Assembly (NCBI RefSeq): GCF_900637975.1
Contig: NZ_LR134477.1
Coordinates: forward strand, 2,108,001-2,172,000
Reading direction: 5' to 3'
Source of the DNA: Actinomyces viscosus
GTDB taxonomy: Bacteria > Actinomycetota > Actinomycetes > Actinomycetales > Actinomycetaceae
DNA length: 64,000 nt
In this document: positions 1 through 9,527 of the stretch, piece after piece
Layout of the letters: each line of letters opens with the position of its first letter
Position numbering within the stretch: the stretch's first letter is position 1
The notes under the pieces: generated by a model
The model's database searches: none
What the model saw: only the letters and a program-made list of their open reading frames with translations
Told to the model about the DNA's origin: nothing
Position numbers and translations under genes: made by a program

Positions 1-265
1 TGTTTGAGATGTTCTTCTTGGCGGTGTTCCAGACGTGCTCTATTGGGTTGTGGTCGGGCGCGTAAGGAGGTAGGTAGATCGGCCTGACGCGCTCCAGGGC
101 CTGGCCGGGCTCATACAGGTCAGTGACCGCCTTGGCGTGGTGGAAGCCGGCGTTGTCAAGAACAACAGCGATCTTGTCGTTTGCCGTCTCGCGTACCAGA
201 CGGGCCAGGGCCAGGGTGACCTGCTCGGCGTTCTGGTTGCCCTCGATGGGGTAGACGCGCACCTG

Positions 266-1140
266 GAAGGTTATTCAGGGGCGTGTATGGGGGTTTAGGG
301 GTTCGGTGTGTTGAATGGGTGACGGCTCGTTGGTCTGAGAGAATCAGATTGCTACATGAAACCTCTCAGGAACGAGCCGTCATGGGTAAGGGTATCACAG
401 GCCTGGACAGAACGCAGTTGAGCTGCCTGGTGGAAATGGTGCTGGGTGATACTGAGATCTCCTTGGCGCCAAGAATTCTTGGCCCACTGGCCGCGGTGCG
501 GGCGACGTTGATGTATTTGCGCACCAACACCTCCCAGGAGGCGATCGCCGAGATCATGGGGGTGTCACAGCCGACGATCTCGCGGGCGATCTCGGTGGTC
601 ACCCGGATCATCGCCAGGGTCTTGGGGCCTGTGCTGGCGACCGTCGAGGAGGTCCCCCATGGGGGCGTGCACATCATCGACGGTACGCTCCTGCCGTGCT
701 GGAGCTGGAAGGATCGGACGGACCTGTGGTCGGGCAAGCACAAGCGCACCGGCCTGAGCCTGCAAGTGCTGGTCAGCCCCGCCGGGCGCCTGCGGTGGGC
801 CTCAGACCCGCTACCGGGGGCCACCCACGACACCAAGGCCATCACCACCTCCGGTCTCTTGGAGGAGATCGACCCCTCCTGCTGCATCGCCGATAAAGGC
901 TACATCGGAACCGGGGTTCTCACCCCCTACAAGAAACCTCCCAACAGTGAGCTCACCAAGGCCCAGAAGCAGGCCAACAAATCCCTAAATGAAATCCGGT
1001 ATGTCGTGGAGAGAACCATCGCGCACATCAAATCCTGGAAGATCCTGGCCCACGACTACAGGCGCCCCCTGCACACCTTCAAAGAAACTATCACAGCCAC
1101 CCTAGCCCTCTACGCCTACACCAACCCCTGAATAACCTTC
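266..1140 (+). mobile_element. IS5-family insertion sequence, copy 1
   Basis: An 875-bp element bounded by perfect 16-bp inverted repeats (GAAGGTTATTCAGGGG at 266-281, its complement at 1125-1140) and flanked by the 3-bp duplication CTG (263-265 and 1141-1143). It is inserted in the IS630 transposase gene. A second, nearly identical copy lies at 17448-18322 with the same ends but an ATG duplication, so both are recent arrivals. Confidence 0.92.
382..1131 (+). CDS. IS5-family transposase (DDE_Tnp_4 type), copy 1
   Basis: Transposase of the single-ORF IS5 type. From the ATG at 382 it is 249 residues; the frame stays open upstream to a GTG at 283, which is possible but lies almost on the terminal repeat. 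An N-terminal helix-turn-helix contains QEAIAEIMGVSQPTISRAI. The catalytic Asp residues are in HIIDGTLLPCW and CIADKGYIG, and the Glu in YVVERTIAHIKSWK. Compared with copy 2 it differs by one residue (Ala for Val in the helix-turn-helix) and one silent base. It appears intact and could be active. Confidence 0.9.
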   Translation: MGKGITGLDRTQLSCLVEMVLGDTEISLAPRILGPLAAVRATLMYLRTNTSQEAIAEIMGVSQPTISRAISVVTRIIARVLGPVLATVEEVPHGGVHIIDGTLLPCWSWKDRTDLWSGKHKRTGLSLQVLVSPAGRLRWASDPLPGATHDTKAITTSGLLEEIDPSCCIADKGYIGTGVLTPYKKPPNSELTKAQKQANKSLNEIRYVVERTIAHIKSWKILAHDYRRPLHTFKETITATLALYAYTNP

Positions 1141-2107
1141 CTGCTTGCTGGTCAGGCTCAGGGCGCCGAAGAAAGACTGGGCCGAGCGTTCTCGGTCGAC
1201 ATAGATCTTGGTCCGACGGCCGGTGGGCAGCCACATACGCCGGGTGACGGCCTCGTGCTCGACGCGCACCTCGTCGACGGTGTAGACCTCCCAGCCCCGG
1301 GCCAGCAGGTCGGCGACCTCCTGACGGACCTGGTCCATTCGCTCGGTGACGGCGGCCTCGTCGCGGCGCTTGTCGAAGGGGTCGGGCAGCTTGAAGCTCA
1401 TCCCCACGAAGCGCAGGAGCAGCTGGTAGGAGGAGTCTGAGGCGTACTCCACGCCGAACTTGATCCGCACCACGTCACGCAGGGCCGGTACGTCCCAGAA
1501 GTCCGCCCTGATCCCGCTCTGGGCCGGTGGCCTACTCAGGATCCGCTTGAGCTGCTCCTTGTGGGCGCGGGTGAGCTTGGCGGCGTTCTCGTTGCCGGCG
1601 TGCCCAGTGACAACCGAGTGCAACCTGGAGCACCGCCAGCGGCGCAGCCAGTTGCTCACCGTCCTGCGGCTGCGGCCGACCATCTCAGCGATAACACCCG
1701 TGCCGACACCACGAGAGGCATACAAAATGGCCTCAGCCTTTAAACGCACCAGGACGAACGAGTCACCGCGTTTCTTCCACGCCAGAAGAACATCCCGCTC
1801 CTCCGCAGTCACATCAACAACCACACACACATTCTATATCGATACCCCCAAAACCACCCGACAACACAACCCCAGAAGGAAACTTTGTTTAATGCCGGCC
1901 ATCAGCTCTGCACTTCCCTCTCCACAGACGATACACGGAAGCCTGTTCCCAGGGCCGCTGTATTCCAGGAACCACGAATGGGTTGGCACGGTGACATGGA
2001 AACCGTTTCATGGAGCGGAACAGGACTATGAGCTGCGTCTCGGCGAGAGCGTCCACATCGATGGCCTGGGAACAGCGACCCTCCTCGAAGTCGAACCACC
2101 CCCGACC

Positions 2108-2192
2108 GTCCCGGAGATCAACCTTGGTAGGGAGCAAAAAGCCGGGGGCTGGCTCTATCGAGTGAACATCATCCTTGACCCCGGACTCTCAC
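2108..2192 (+). repeat. 85-bp direct repeat, left copy (target duplication of IS1634-family element)
   Basis: These 85 bases recur at 3841-3925 with one mismatch (C here, T there, near base 75 of the repeat). The two copies exactly abut the element ends, and removing one copy plus the element restores the pseudogene frame. Long, variable target duplications are known for IS1634 and IS1549. Confidence 0.88.
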
Positions 2193-3840
2193 CTGAGTTG
2201 GCTCATTTAGTGTCGTGGTGGATGTTGTTGAGGGCTTGGATGAGGTCGGGTGGGAGTGGGTCGGCGGCTGTGAGGGTGTGTCCGGTGATGTTGATGGTGA
2301 TGGTGCGGTAGCGGCGGGCGGTGGTGATCAGGCGTCTGATGGACCAGCCGGTGGTGTTCTCCAGCCATCGGGCCATGGCCAGGGCGGCGGTGACGATGGT
2401 CAGGTGGGCCTCGATGGACTGGCGCAGGTGGTGGTAGATGGGGCGTGCTCTCAGGTCGGACTTGGACATGCGGAAGGACTTCTCGATGTTGTACAGGCGG
2501 TGGTAGGCACCGATGACCGTCTCGGGGTCGGGGTTGGGCAGGTTGGTGACGTATCCCTTCCACCCGGCCAGGGTCCGGGCCCGTGTCTCCAGGTCGCGGT
2601 TGATGCTCCTGGTGGCGCCGGACAGGTGCACGAAGCGGTTGCGTTTGACGGGGATCTTTCCTGCGACGGCTTTCTCGGCCTTGGCGACCTGGGTGTCGAT
2701 CCCGTGTAGCGTGCGTCGGGCCCTGTCGGCGCTGTAGCGGTAGCAGATGGTCTCGTCACGGCGCTGGTCGCTGGCTCCGGCGGGCCAGGGCTGGGTCAGG
2801 GTCAGCCCGTCGGGGACGTCCTGGTCGGGGTGGCTGTCGTGCCAGGAGCTGATCACGTGGGGGACGCGTGAGGTGCGTGAGCCCAGCACGTAAGACAGGC
2901 CGGCTGCCTCCAGGGCCTGCTTGTTGGCGGCGCCGATCATCCCGGCGTCGGCGACGACCACCACGTCGTCGAGGTTGTAGGCGTTCATGAAGTCGTTGAT
3001 CGTCGGGATCATGGTGGCGGTCTCGGCCTTGTTGCCCTCAAAGGCCTCGGCCCGTAGAGGGAACCCGGTCTCGTCGGTGAGCAGCCCTACCGTGATCTGC
3101 GGCTCCAGGCGTCTTTCCTTCGAGAAGCCCGGCTCGCGGAAACCGTCGGCCTTGTCGGTCTCGAAGTACAGGGTCGTCACGTCGAACAGGACCAGCGAGG
3201 CCCGGTCGATGCGGGCGCGTCCGGCCAGCAGGCGCGACAGGCCCCGGGTGAACTCCTCAGCGGCGTAGCGGGGCAGATGACGCTTGACCGTGGCGTAGGA
3301 CACCGGCGTCAGACCTGCCTCGGCCAGGACCCGCAGGGAGCCCTGCTTGCTGGTCGGCTCGATCAGCCTGGCGGTAACGAGCTGGCGGAAGACCTCGTCA
3401 GCACCACCGAGCCCGTCCAGGCCCACTGCCTTCCAAGCCGCTTCCAGCGTCTCCAGGAGCACTCCCATCCGGTTGGAGGTGATCGGCGCTACGCGCCCGG
3501 CCCCAGCCAGCGCCTGCGGTCCCTTTCCCCCGACGTCCGCACCGTTCAGGCCCGGCAGGTCAAGGCCGAGCTGGCCAGCGTTGAGACGCTGCCTGGCGAC
3601 CTCCTTAAGCGCCGCCAGCTCAGCATCGTCATGGGCTGAGCCGATGTGCTCGATGCTGCGGGCTCCTTTGCGGGAGGAGTACACGATCTGCACCGCACGG
3701 GCCCCCGACGCCGTCCTGACCGCGCGAACGTACGGACTCATACCCCCACGTTAGTGCGCACCCCCACCCACGCAACCCGCACAATCCCAACCACAACCAC
3801 ACCCCCAGCGACCCAACCACCCCGCAATGAGCCAAGTCAG
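2193..3840 (-). mobile_element. IS1634-family insertion sequence
   Basis: A 1648-bp element with imperfect terminal inverted repeats of about 15 bp (CTGAGTTGGCTCATT at 2193; complement of CTGACTTGGCTCATT ending at 3840, one mismatch). It carries one transposase gene on the minus strand and is flanked by an 85-bp direct repeat, which is the likely target-site duplication. Confidence 0.9.
2203..3741 (-). CDS. IS1634-family transposase
   Basis: A 512-residue DDE transposase of the IS4 superfamily, IS1634/IS1549 group. The N-terminal part (MSPYVRAVRTASGARAVQIV) is the usual start of this family in actinobacteria. Catalytic residues are visible as Asp in LVLFDVTTLYFETD, Asp in VVVVADAGMIG and Glu in YNIEKSFRMSKSDLRAR. 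The ORF fills the element and is uninterrupted, so the enzyme may be functional. It is inserted in an immunity-like pseudogene. Confidence 0.9.
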   Translation of the reverse strand: MSPYVRAVRTASGARAVQIVYSSRKGARSIEHIGSAHDDAELAALKEVARQRLNAGQLGLDLPGLNGADVGGKGPQALAGAGRVAPITSNRMGVLLETLEAAWKAVGLDGLGGADEVFRQLVTARLIEPTSKQGSLRVLAEAGLTPVSYATVKRHLPRYAAEEFTRGLSRLLAGRARIDRASLVLFDVTTLYFETDKADGFREPGFSKERRLEPQITVGLLTDETGFPLRAEAFEGNKAETATMIPTINDFMNAYNLDDVVVVADAGMIGAANKQALEAAGLSYVLGSRTSRVPHVISSWHDSHPDQDVPDGLTLTQPWPAGASDQRRDETICYRYSADRARRTLHGIDTQVAKAEKAVAGKIPVKRNRFVHLSGATRSINRDLETRARTLAGWKGYVTNLPNPDPETVIGAYHRLYNIEKSFRMSKSDLRARPIYHHLRQSIEAHLTIVTAALAMARWLENTTGWSIRRLITTARRYRTITINITGHTLTAADPLPPDLIQALNNIHHDTK

Positions 3841-3925
3841 GTCCCGGAGATCAACCTTGGTAGGGAGCAAAAAGCCGGGGGCTGGCTCTATCGAGTGAAC
3901 ATCATCCTTGACCCTGGACTCTCAC
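3841..3925 (+). repeat. 85-bp direct repeat, right copy
   Basis: Second copy of the duplication described at 2108-2192, immediately after the right terminal repeat of the IS1634-family element. It carries the C-terminal codons (ending VNIILDPGLS) of the interrupted immunity-like gene, which then continues to its stop at 3960. Confidence 0.88.
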
Positions 3926-4028
3926 TGTGCACAGTATTCAACCCGCGCCCACACAACTAAGTCGTATGGCGACACAGGGCCACGGGGATTGGAGCCACAG
4001 CGACCCTCACCTCACATCAACAATCCCA

Positions 4029-4607
4029 TCAAGGATGGAAGGATTCACCGGGATCCAGATTGACGTTGATGTGGAGTGTACTTGTTGACCCGCCACTCTT
4101 AGTCTTGTCAGGCGGCGCGGTGGACGGTGGAGTGACAGAAAAGAGGGTGACGGTACCCAACCCATCGATGTGGACGCTTTTACCTAGAGGTAGATCGTAC
4201 TTGACCGACTCTCCCCCGATGGGTATCCAGCGCACCGAGCCGACCCACCGATTGTTCTCGACGTGCATGCCGGCGGATTCGAGTATCCCCTTATCGGTAT
4301 TTTCAGACGGGAGCGACCCACCAAGAGTAATGACTTCACCCCTCTCAACTCCAGACGGAAGGGGGGTGCTCTTAAGTGGCGAGGGAGGTTTCTCGGTTGC
4401 TTGAGAGCCGCCGACCGCACCCATGTGAGTCGACCACACCCAGCCACCTACCCCTGCTGCCGTCGCAACAACAACGACAGCGACAACCACCCACAGCAGG
4501 ATTTTAGCTACCCCACCCCCGCTCGATTGATTTCCGAAGTTTTGTGGAACGGTATTTCCGGAGACGTAGACTCCCGCCACACCGCTCCCATGTCTCTCCT
4601 CCGTCAT
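4029..4607 (-). CDS. Membrane-anchored protein, candidate immunity protein for the calpain-like effector
   Basis: 192 residues: a Gly/Ser-rich N-terminus, one transmembrane segment (about residues 34-55, KILLWVVVAVVVVATAAGVG), a Pro/Ser linker and a C-terminal domain of about 100 residues. That domain contains NRWVGSVRWIPIGGE, LGKSVHIDGLGTVTLFSV and NVNLDPGE. The same domain is in the gene at 9901-10452 and the pseudogene at 1893-3960. It lies 28 bp downstream of the calpain-like effector on the same strand, as immunity genes usually do. The anchored domain would probably face outwards. The immunity role is inferred from position and co-duplication; no known family is recognised. Confidence 0.75.
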   Translation of the reverse strand: MTEERHGSGVAGVYVSGNTVPQNFGNQSSGGGVAKILLWVVVAVVVVATAAGVGGWVWSTHMGAVGGSQATEKPPSPLKSTPLPSGVERGEVITLGGSLPSENTDKGILESAGMHVENNRWVGSVRWIPIGGESVKYDLPLGKSVHIDGLGTVTLFSVTPPSTAPPDKTKSGGSTSTLHINVNLDPGESFHP

Positions 4608-4635
4608 GCTTCCCTCTTTCCTGGAACTTCAGACG

Positions 4636-6099
4636 TCAGGGAACCTGACCGATGATGGTGTGCTCGAAGTACTTCTCGTAATCCTCCCGAGTGATTCTTA
4701 TGAGGCCACCATCTTCACTACCGCCGGAGGCGTGGTTCTCTCCCCAGGGGTTACGCAAGGTGACATAGTTGTCATCAATGTCGACAACCGTATACGCATG
4801 ACTACTTGGATCTGTTTTCGGGTCATGGTCGTAGTCACCTCCAACGATTCGATAGTCACCCTCCTTATCAGGCGCCTTACCGTTGCTGCCAGGGTTCTCG
4901 GTGTCGATCTTGCCGTCACCGTTAGTGTCGCTGGCCGCTTCGACCGTGTCGCCGCGACTGAAGTCCCCTCCGGATGTCGACCCGACCACAACTTCTCCTT
5001 CCTTAACAGCCTGCTCCATATTTTCCCAGTCCTTAGAACTGTACTTGTGAAGAGGGATATTACCGCCAAGGACAGGTATCTCCATGGTGCCGATGACGCG
5101 AGTATCTGCGTCCGCAACAGCCTCCATACCGTCCTCTCCAGGGGTCCCACCATCGTCGAGATCGCGATACCCGAAGTACTTTCCGTAGGCGCGCTCGTAG
5201 AGGCTCATGAGGGTTGGTCTGCCCTGAGAGTCTTTACTGCCGTCGGAGTAGTAGTCGTTTACCTCGACGTAGACGGGTTTACCGTTGTCGTAGAGGGTGA
5301 CGACGAAGCAGTTCTTGGCCTTATCCCACCTGACGTGGTCACGCAGGAGCTGCTGGCCCTCCTCGGTCTGGGAGTAGCCCTGGAGGCTGGCGAGCAGGTA
5401 GCAGTCACCAATGCCGCCTTGGTTGGCGTCCTTGTCCCAGTCGGCGTTGCCGTCGGCCTGTTCCCGCAACCGCCTAATATCCTCATCCGAAAACGGACGA
5501 GTTTCAAGCAAGGTTGACCAGAGTTGCATAGTCCAGTCCAAGGGCCCTTTGATGTGCCCTTTTGGGGCTCCCGCTTTGGCTGTCGTTCCGCTGTTGCGGC
5601 TTTGGGTGCTGGTGCTGGTGGTCAGTGAGGTGGCGGTGTGGGTGGCGGCTGTGTCGATGGTGGTCAGGAGGTTGTTGAAGGCGCTGGTGATGGTGGTGGC
5701 CAGGGCGTTGCAGGCCGGTGCGGTCGCGGGGCTGGCGATAGCGGTGACCAGTAGGCGGGCTGCCTGGAGGCGCAGCTCGGCGGCCATCGCGTGGGCTCGC
5801 TCCAGCACCCCGGCGTAGGTGTCCAGCACCCCGGCGCCGCGGTCCAGCTCCCCGACCGTGGCGCCAAGTCCGCCGGCTAGGGATGCGGCGGCAGCGGCAA
5901 AGGCCTGCGCACTGGCTCCCTGCCATGACGGTGTCGCCGCCTTGGCGGAGCTCATCAGGCTCGCGCCCTCGGTCACGGTGGCTCCTGACCGGCGCCACGA
6001 GGCGGCCAGCGACCGCACCCCGCCGGGGGAGCCGGGAACCTGCGTACCGATCACCCTCGTCAGGCCGGCCAGCCCCGCACTCACCGCCCCGGCGCTCAC
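4636..6099 (-). CDS. T7SS effector with WXG-type N-terminus and calpain-like cysteine protease domain (copy 1)
   Basis: 487 residues. The helical N-terminal region (about 1-165) has a Trp-x-Gly turn (SWQGASAQAF, residues 58-67) typical of WXG100-type export domains. After a linker, residues about 205-487 form a calpain (peptidase C2)-like domain: NQGGIGDCYLLASLQG gives oxyanion Gln227 and nucleophile Cys233, with His434 in SSHAYTVV and Asn450 in RNPWG. Residues 391-402 (DTNGDGKIDTEN) form an EF-hand-type calcium loop. There is no signal peptide. The GTG start overlaps the upstream gene's stop (GTGA, 6096-6099). Likely a T7SS-exported protease toxin; targets are unknown. Confidence 0.85.
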   Translation of the reverse strand: MSAGAVSAGLAGLTRVIGTQVPGSPGGVRSLAASWRRSGATVTEGASLMSSAKAATPSWQGASAQAFAAAAASLAGGLGATVGELDRGAGVLDTYAGVLERAHAMAAELRLQAARLLVTAIASPATAPACNALATTITSAFNNLLTTIDTAATHTATSLTTSTSTQSRNSGTTAKAGAPKGHIKGPLDWTMQLWSTLLETRPFSDEDIRRLREQADGNADWDKDANQGGIGDCYLLASLQGYSQTEEGQQLLRDHVRWDKAKNCFVVTLYDNGKPVYVEVNDYYSDGSKDSQGRPTLMSLYERAYGKYFGYRDLDDGGTPGEDGMEAVADADTRVIGTMEIPVLGGNIPLHKYSSKDWENMEQAVKEGEVVVGSTSGGDFSRGDTVEAASDTNGDGKIDTENPGSNGKAPDKEGDYRIVGGDYDHDPKTDPSSHAYTVVDIDDNYVTLRNPWGENHASGGSEDGGLIRITREDYEKYFEHTIIGQVP

Positions 6100-6473
6100 C
6101 GGCCTGCCCCCAGACCGTGGGCCCCGCGTCCGGTCCCGGCCTTGGCTCCGGCGCCCAGGCCCGCCCCGCCGGTGGGGGTCAGCAGGCCGCGGGCGCCGCT
6201 GGCTGAGGACTCGTCGGCCTCGGCCAGGCTGGTCATGGCGTGCTTGACGCCGTCTGCGATCTGGTCGGCCCCGGCCGCGCCGTCGCGGGCGCCGCAGGTC
6301 TGGGTGGTGGCGTAGGCCGCTGCGGCCGCTACCAGCACCGCCGGCCCCAGGTCGCCGCTGCTGCCGGGCTCAACGCTGACCGGCCCCAGCACGGCTGAGC
6401 ACTCATCAGCCAGCGACACCGCCCGCGCCAGCTCGTCAGGCACCACCTGCAACACCACCAGGGACCACTCCAA
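6096..6473 (-). CDS. Small EspC/WXG100-like T7SS partner protein
   Basis: 125 residues starting from TTG (MEWSLVVLQVVPDELARAV). The first 95 residues are Ala-rich and predicted helical, like EspC-type T7SS substrates (excreted virulence factor family); the tail is Gly/Ala-rich. Its stop overlaps the effector start by 4 bp, so translation is probably coupled. Small helical partners of this kind usually form a heterodimer with the effector's N-terminal domain for export. A shared upstream element lies at 6519-6596. At the second effector only the first few codons of an equivalent gene remain. The family call is moderate because the sequence is low in complexity. Confidence 0.65.
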   Translation of the reverse strand: MEWSLVVLQVVPDELARAVSLADECSAVLGPVSVEPGSSGDLGPAVLVAAAAAYATTQTCGARDGAAGADQIADGVKHAMTSLAEADESSASGARGLLTPTGGAGLGAGAKAGTGRGAHGLGAGR

Positions 6474-6518
6474 TCACACACCACCCCAAGGGGCACCAGT
6501 CACCCGTGCCGTGTCCTG

Positions 6519-6596
6519 GAGCGGTTTTGTAGGAATCAGGGAACGATGAGAAAACTAATCGTGCATCCAGAAAAAAGTAAGGGACCATCGGCCCGG
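6519..6596 (-). promoter_or_regulatory. Conserved upstream region of calpain-like effector operon 1
   Basis: About 78 bp clearly similar to 12002-12079 upstream of the second effector. The core AATCAGGGAACGA is identical, flanked by GAGCGGT on one side and GGGACCA on the other, with A/T-rich sequence between. Similarity outside coding sequence at the same place relative to two effectors suggests a shared promoter or regulator site. Confidence 0.5.
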
Positions 6597-7007
6597 CACC
6601 CCGGGGAGAACTCCCCATCAACACCCACCCCACCAGGCGCGCAACCCACCCCTGCGGCACAACCCCGCACAACCCCGACCCGGCACAACCCGGCACGACT
6701 CAGAAAGACCCGGGGAGCCTCAGGGTGGCCCCGGACGACTCACGACGCCTCAGGGCGCCTGCTCCCCGCCGCGGCGCACAGCCTCCAACATGAGCGTGGC
6801 CACATCAGCAACCCGCACGTCAGCCCCCTCAGAGGCGACACCATCGGAGAGCATCGTCGACCAGGCAGAGTCAGACCGGGCCAGCAAGCTCGTCGGAGGC
6901 GGCATCCAGCCCCATGACGGTCAGCCCCGCAGCCACCACCCACCTCAACACACGCCAACCAGCAGTCCCCACCCCCTCCTCCCCCGAGACTCAAGAACCG
7001 CTCATCA
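6597..7007. other. Intergenic region without a supported gene
   Basis: About 410 bp between the effector promoter region and the ISAs1 element. The minus strand holds short reading frames such as one containing SAWSTMLSDGVASEGADV (around 6760-6850), with codon use that looks real but with stops and frame changes. This may be decayed coding sequence. No product can be assigned. Confidence 0.35.
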
Positions 7008-7017
7008 GGCTGAACAG
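7008..7017 (+). repeat. 10-bp target duplication of ISAs1 copy 1 (left)
   Basis: GGCTGAACAG occurs directly before the left terminal repeat (7018) and again at 9767-9776 directly after the right one. The duplication frames the whole nested ISAs1/IS256 structure, showing that ISAs1 arrived first. Confidence 0.9.
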
Positions 7018-8085
7018 CAGGGGGTCGGCAAAGTCGGTTTTAGGGGGTTGGTTGGGTCTGTAGGCTGATGGCTCGTTTGGGGCGTCTGGACAGGGATCTG
7101 GTGGTTGAGGCGATGGAGACGCCGGGCCCGAGGAAGAGGCGGATGAGGCTGATGGCCAGGTTCCTTAGGGCGGCCATGATCTCGGGGCCGTTGCGGGTGC
7201 TCAGCTGGTGACGGTCCTCGTCGAAGACCACGTCCCGGATCCAGTGGAGACGGTTCTCTATCCCCCAGTGCCCGCGGACCCAGGCCGCGACGGCCTCGGG
7301 CTGGGCGTCGGTCATGGGCAGGGAGCAGATCAGGTAGACCACCTCGACACGCTTGCGGCCTTTGACGGTTCGGGTGCGTCGGATCTGGATCACCTGGGCG
7401 GCGGCGGGGAAGTCCACCCGCTGAGGGGCCTCGAGGGCCTTGACGGTGCGCCGCACCCACCGACCGTGGCAGCGCTCGACCGAGGAGATGGACGGGACGT
7501 CCTTCCACGGCAGGGCCTTGAGCGTCCTGCGCAGGGTCTTCTGATTGCCCTTGACGGTGAACACGTAGTGACCACCACGCCGGGTGATCCACCGGGCGGT
7601 GTCCACCTGGGTGTGCATGGCGTCAGCGGTCACCACGACCCCGTCCAGGTCGAGGGGCTCAAGCAGAACCCTGAGTGCGGGGATCTCGTTGGACTTGCCG
7701 GCCACCCGCTCCTGGGTAAGCACGGCGCCCGTGGCGTGGTCCAAGGCGGCCAGGAGGTGCGGCGCCGGATCCTCGCCCCTGCGCGCTGCACGCATGGTCT
7801 TGCCGTCCACGGCGATCACTGTGCGGCCGTTGATGGTGCCGGTACGCGTGTAGAACCAGGTCATCAGATGGGCGTCGAGGTCTGCGGGGTCCAGGTCCTG
7901 GAGCACCCGTCGGATGGTGGACTCCGATGGAAGGGCCTGCCCCTCCTCCAGCCCCAGAGAGCGCAGGTCGGCGCCGGTCAGGTCGGTGGTGTGCTCCCAT
8001 ATCGCCGTCAGGCTCCGGCAGCCGGCCAGCACCCCGGTGACGGCCAGGGACAGGACCGTGGGCAGGCCTCAAGCGCACACCCCGC

Positions 8086-9527
8086 GAGCGTGTTCAATGG
8101 TTTGTGTAAGCCCCTCCGTTGGAAGGACCGACACTGATGACTGCTACTGATGACGACAACGCGACTCCTGCTGGTGGGCAGGATGTAGTCGACCGGCTGC
8201 GTTCGGCGGGGTCTTTGGACGGCTTGTTCGAGCAGATTGATGCCGGCCAGGTGAAGATGACCGGGGCTGATGGCCTGCTGCCGGCCCTGGTCAAGGAGGC
8301 CCTGGAGAGGGGCCTGGGCGCTGAGCTGACCGAGCACCTGGGATATGAAAAGGGCGAGTCGACCGCCCAGGCGCGCGGCAACGCCAGGAACGGGACCACG
8401 CCCAAGACGGTGGACTCCGAGGTGGGGCCTTTCGAGATCGAGGTTCCCCGGGACCGGGCCGGGACCTTCACCCCACGCCTGGTGCGTAAGGGCCAGCGCC
8501 GTCTGGACGGGCTGGATGCGATGATCATCAGCCTGTACGCCGGCGGAATTGAGAAGTGCGCGACATCCAGCACCACCTGGCCTCCACGCTCAGTGTGGAG
8601 CTGTCCGCAGGGACCATTTCGAAGATCACCGACGCGGTCGCTGACGCCGTCCTGGAGTGGCAGCGCCGCCCGCTGGACGAGTTCTACCCAGTGATCTACC
8701 TCGACGCGATCCGGGTCAAGGTCCGCGTCAATCACCGGGTCGCCTCCCGCTCGGCCCACATCGCGGTCGGGGTCGACATGGACGGGATCAAGCACGTGCC
8801 TTAAGGATCTGGGTCCAGGCCGAGGAAGGCGCCTCCTTCTGGGCGCACGTGTGCGCCGAGCTGGCCAACAGAGGCGTGAGCGACGTGCTGATCGTGTGCT
8901 GTGACGGGCTGACGGGCCTGCCCGAGGCGATCGAGGCGACCTGGCCCCAGACGACGGTCCAGACCTGCGTGGTCCACCTGATCCGGACCTCGATGCGGTT
9001 CGTGTCCTACGGGGACCGCAAGAAGGTCGCCGCCGCCCTCAAGGCCGTCTACACCGCCCCCAACGAGGAGGCCGCCTGGCAGGCCCTGACCGACTTCTCC
9101 GCCTCCGACCTGGGGGTCAAGTACCCCGAGACGGTGGCGACCTGGGAACGGGCCTGGGAGAGGTTCACGCCCTTCCTGGCCTTCCCGCCGATGCTCAGGC
9201 GCGTCATCTACACGACCAACAGCATCGAGTCGCTGAACTACCAGCTGCGCAAGGTCACCAAGAACCGCGGCCACTTCCCCAGCGATGAGGCAGCGGCCCG
9301 AGCTGCCGAAAGCTGGCCGGTCTGCGACACCCGTGGACAAACGAGCCCGAGAACGCGACAAAGAGAAAGGACTGCCACCCTCCAAGCGCAGAACCAAGGG
9401 CAAGCTCGTCGAAGGACAGATCACCACCGACCAGATACAAGGCCCTGGCCCAGCCCCGCCACCGCATACCCCGACCGATTCGCCCCCTACCTATAGAACC
9501 CGCTTACACAGAAAACTGGACAGGCTC
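8086..9527 (+). mobile_element. IS256-family insertion sequence nested in ISAs1
   Basis: 1442 bp with imperfect inverted ends (GAGCGTGTTCAATGG...TGTGTAAGC at 8086; the matching complement ends at 9527). The 8-bp duplication CACCCCGC occurs at 8078-8085 and 9528-9535. The transposase inside is frameshifted several times. Confidence 0.88.
8119..9496 (+). pseudogene. IS256-family (Mutator-type) transposase, multiple frameshifts
   Basis: The protein is spread over three frames. The first carries MTATDDDNATPAGGQD to LDAMIISLYAGGIE, then shifts near 8550. The second carries the first catalytic Asp (VIYLDAIRVKV) and shifts again near 8804. The third holds the second Asp (IVCCDGLTGLPEAIEATW) and the Glu in YTTNSIESLNYQLRK. 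A further pair of shifts near 9300-9430 disturbs the basic C-terminus, which ends AYPDRFAPYL at 9496. At least three indels make it nonfunctional. Confidence 0.88.

Larger units (their letters stand above)
1..1830 (-). pseudogene. IS630-family transposase, interrupted
   Basis: DDE transposase of the IS630/Tc1 type. From 1830 leftwards the protein has an N-terminal helix-turn-helix (GVIAEMVGRSRRTVSNWLRR, about residues 42-61) and the first catalytic Asp in VYTVDEVRVEHEAV. It breaks at base 1144, after LSLTSKQ, where the IS5 element sits. The rest lies at 265-1 and includes the second Asp (VVLDNAGFHHAKAV) and the Glu in DHNPIEHVWN. The frame is restored by removing the insertion, so disruption by IS5 is the visible defect. 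The C-terminus is cut by the window edge. Confidence 0.8.
1..1888 (-). mobile_element. IS630-family element, left end outside window, split by an IS5-family insertion
   Basis: The transposase reads on the minus strand from about 1830 to 1144 and resumes from 265 to base 1 once the 875-bp IS5-family element and one copy of its CTG duplication are removed. The upstream end lies near 1885-1892, where similarity of the plus strand to the immunity-like gene at 9901 begins. It therefore seems to have landed in, and removed the 5' part of, that pseudogene. The other end is off the window. Confidence 0.7.
1893..3960 (+). pseudogene. Immunity-like membrane-anchored protein, 5'-truncated and interrupted by IS1634-family element
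   Basis: The plus strand at about 1893-2192 encodes a domain matching the C-terminal half of the intact protein at 9901-10452: PLYSRNHEWVGTVTWKPF, then LRLGESVHIDGLGTATLLEV. The N-terminal anchor is missing, apparently replaced by the IS630 element. The frame is interrupted at 2192 by an IS1634-family element and resumes at 3841 after an 85-bp duplication, ending LDPGLSLCTVFNPRPHN at 3960. No effector lies beside this copy, so it looks like the remains of a third effector-immunity locus. Confidence 0.75.

Noticed and set aside
4029..4607. Chagasin-type cysteine protease inhibitor
   Set aside because: The NPTTG, GxGG and RPW/F loops of that family are not present, so the inhibitor role rests on context only.
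6740..6994. 84-codon minus-strand frame
   Set aside because: Cys/Gly-rich translation with no start signal; neighbouring frames look equally coding-like, so decayed sequence is more likely than a gene.
8119..9496. Programmed frameshifting in the IS256 transposase
   Set aside because: IS256 transposases are normally one frame, and at least three shifts at unrelated sites point to decay or sequence errors.
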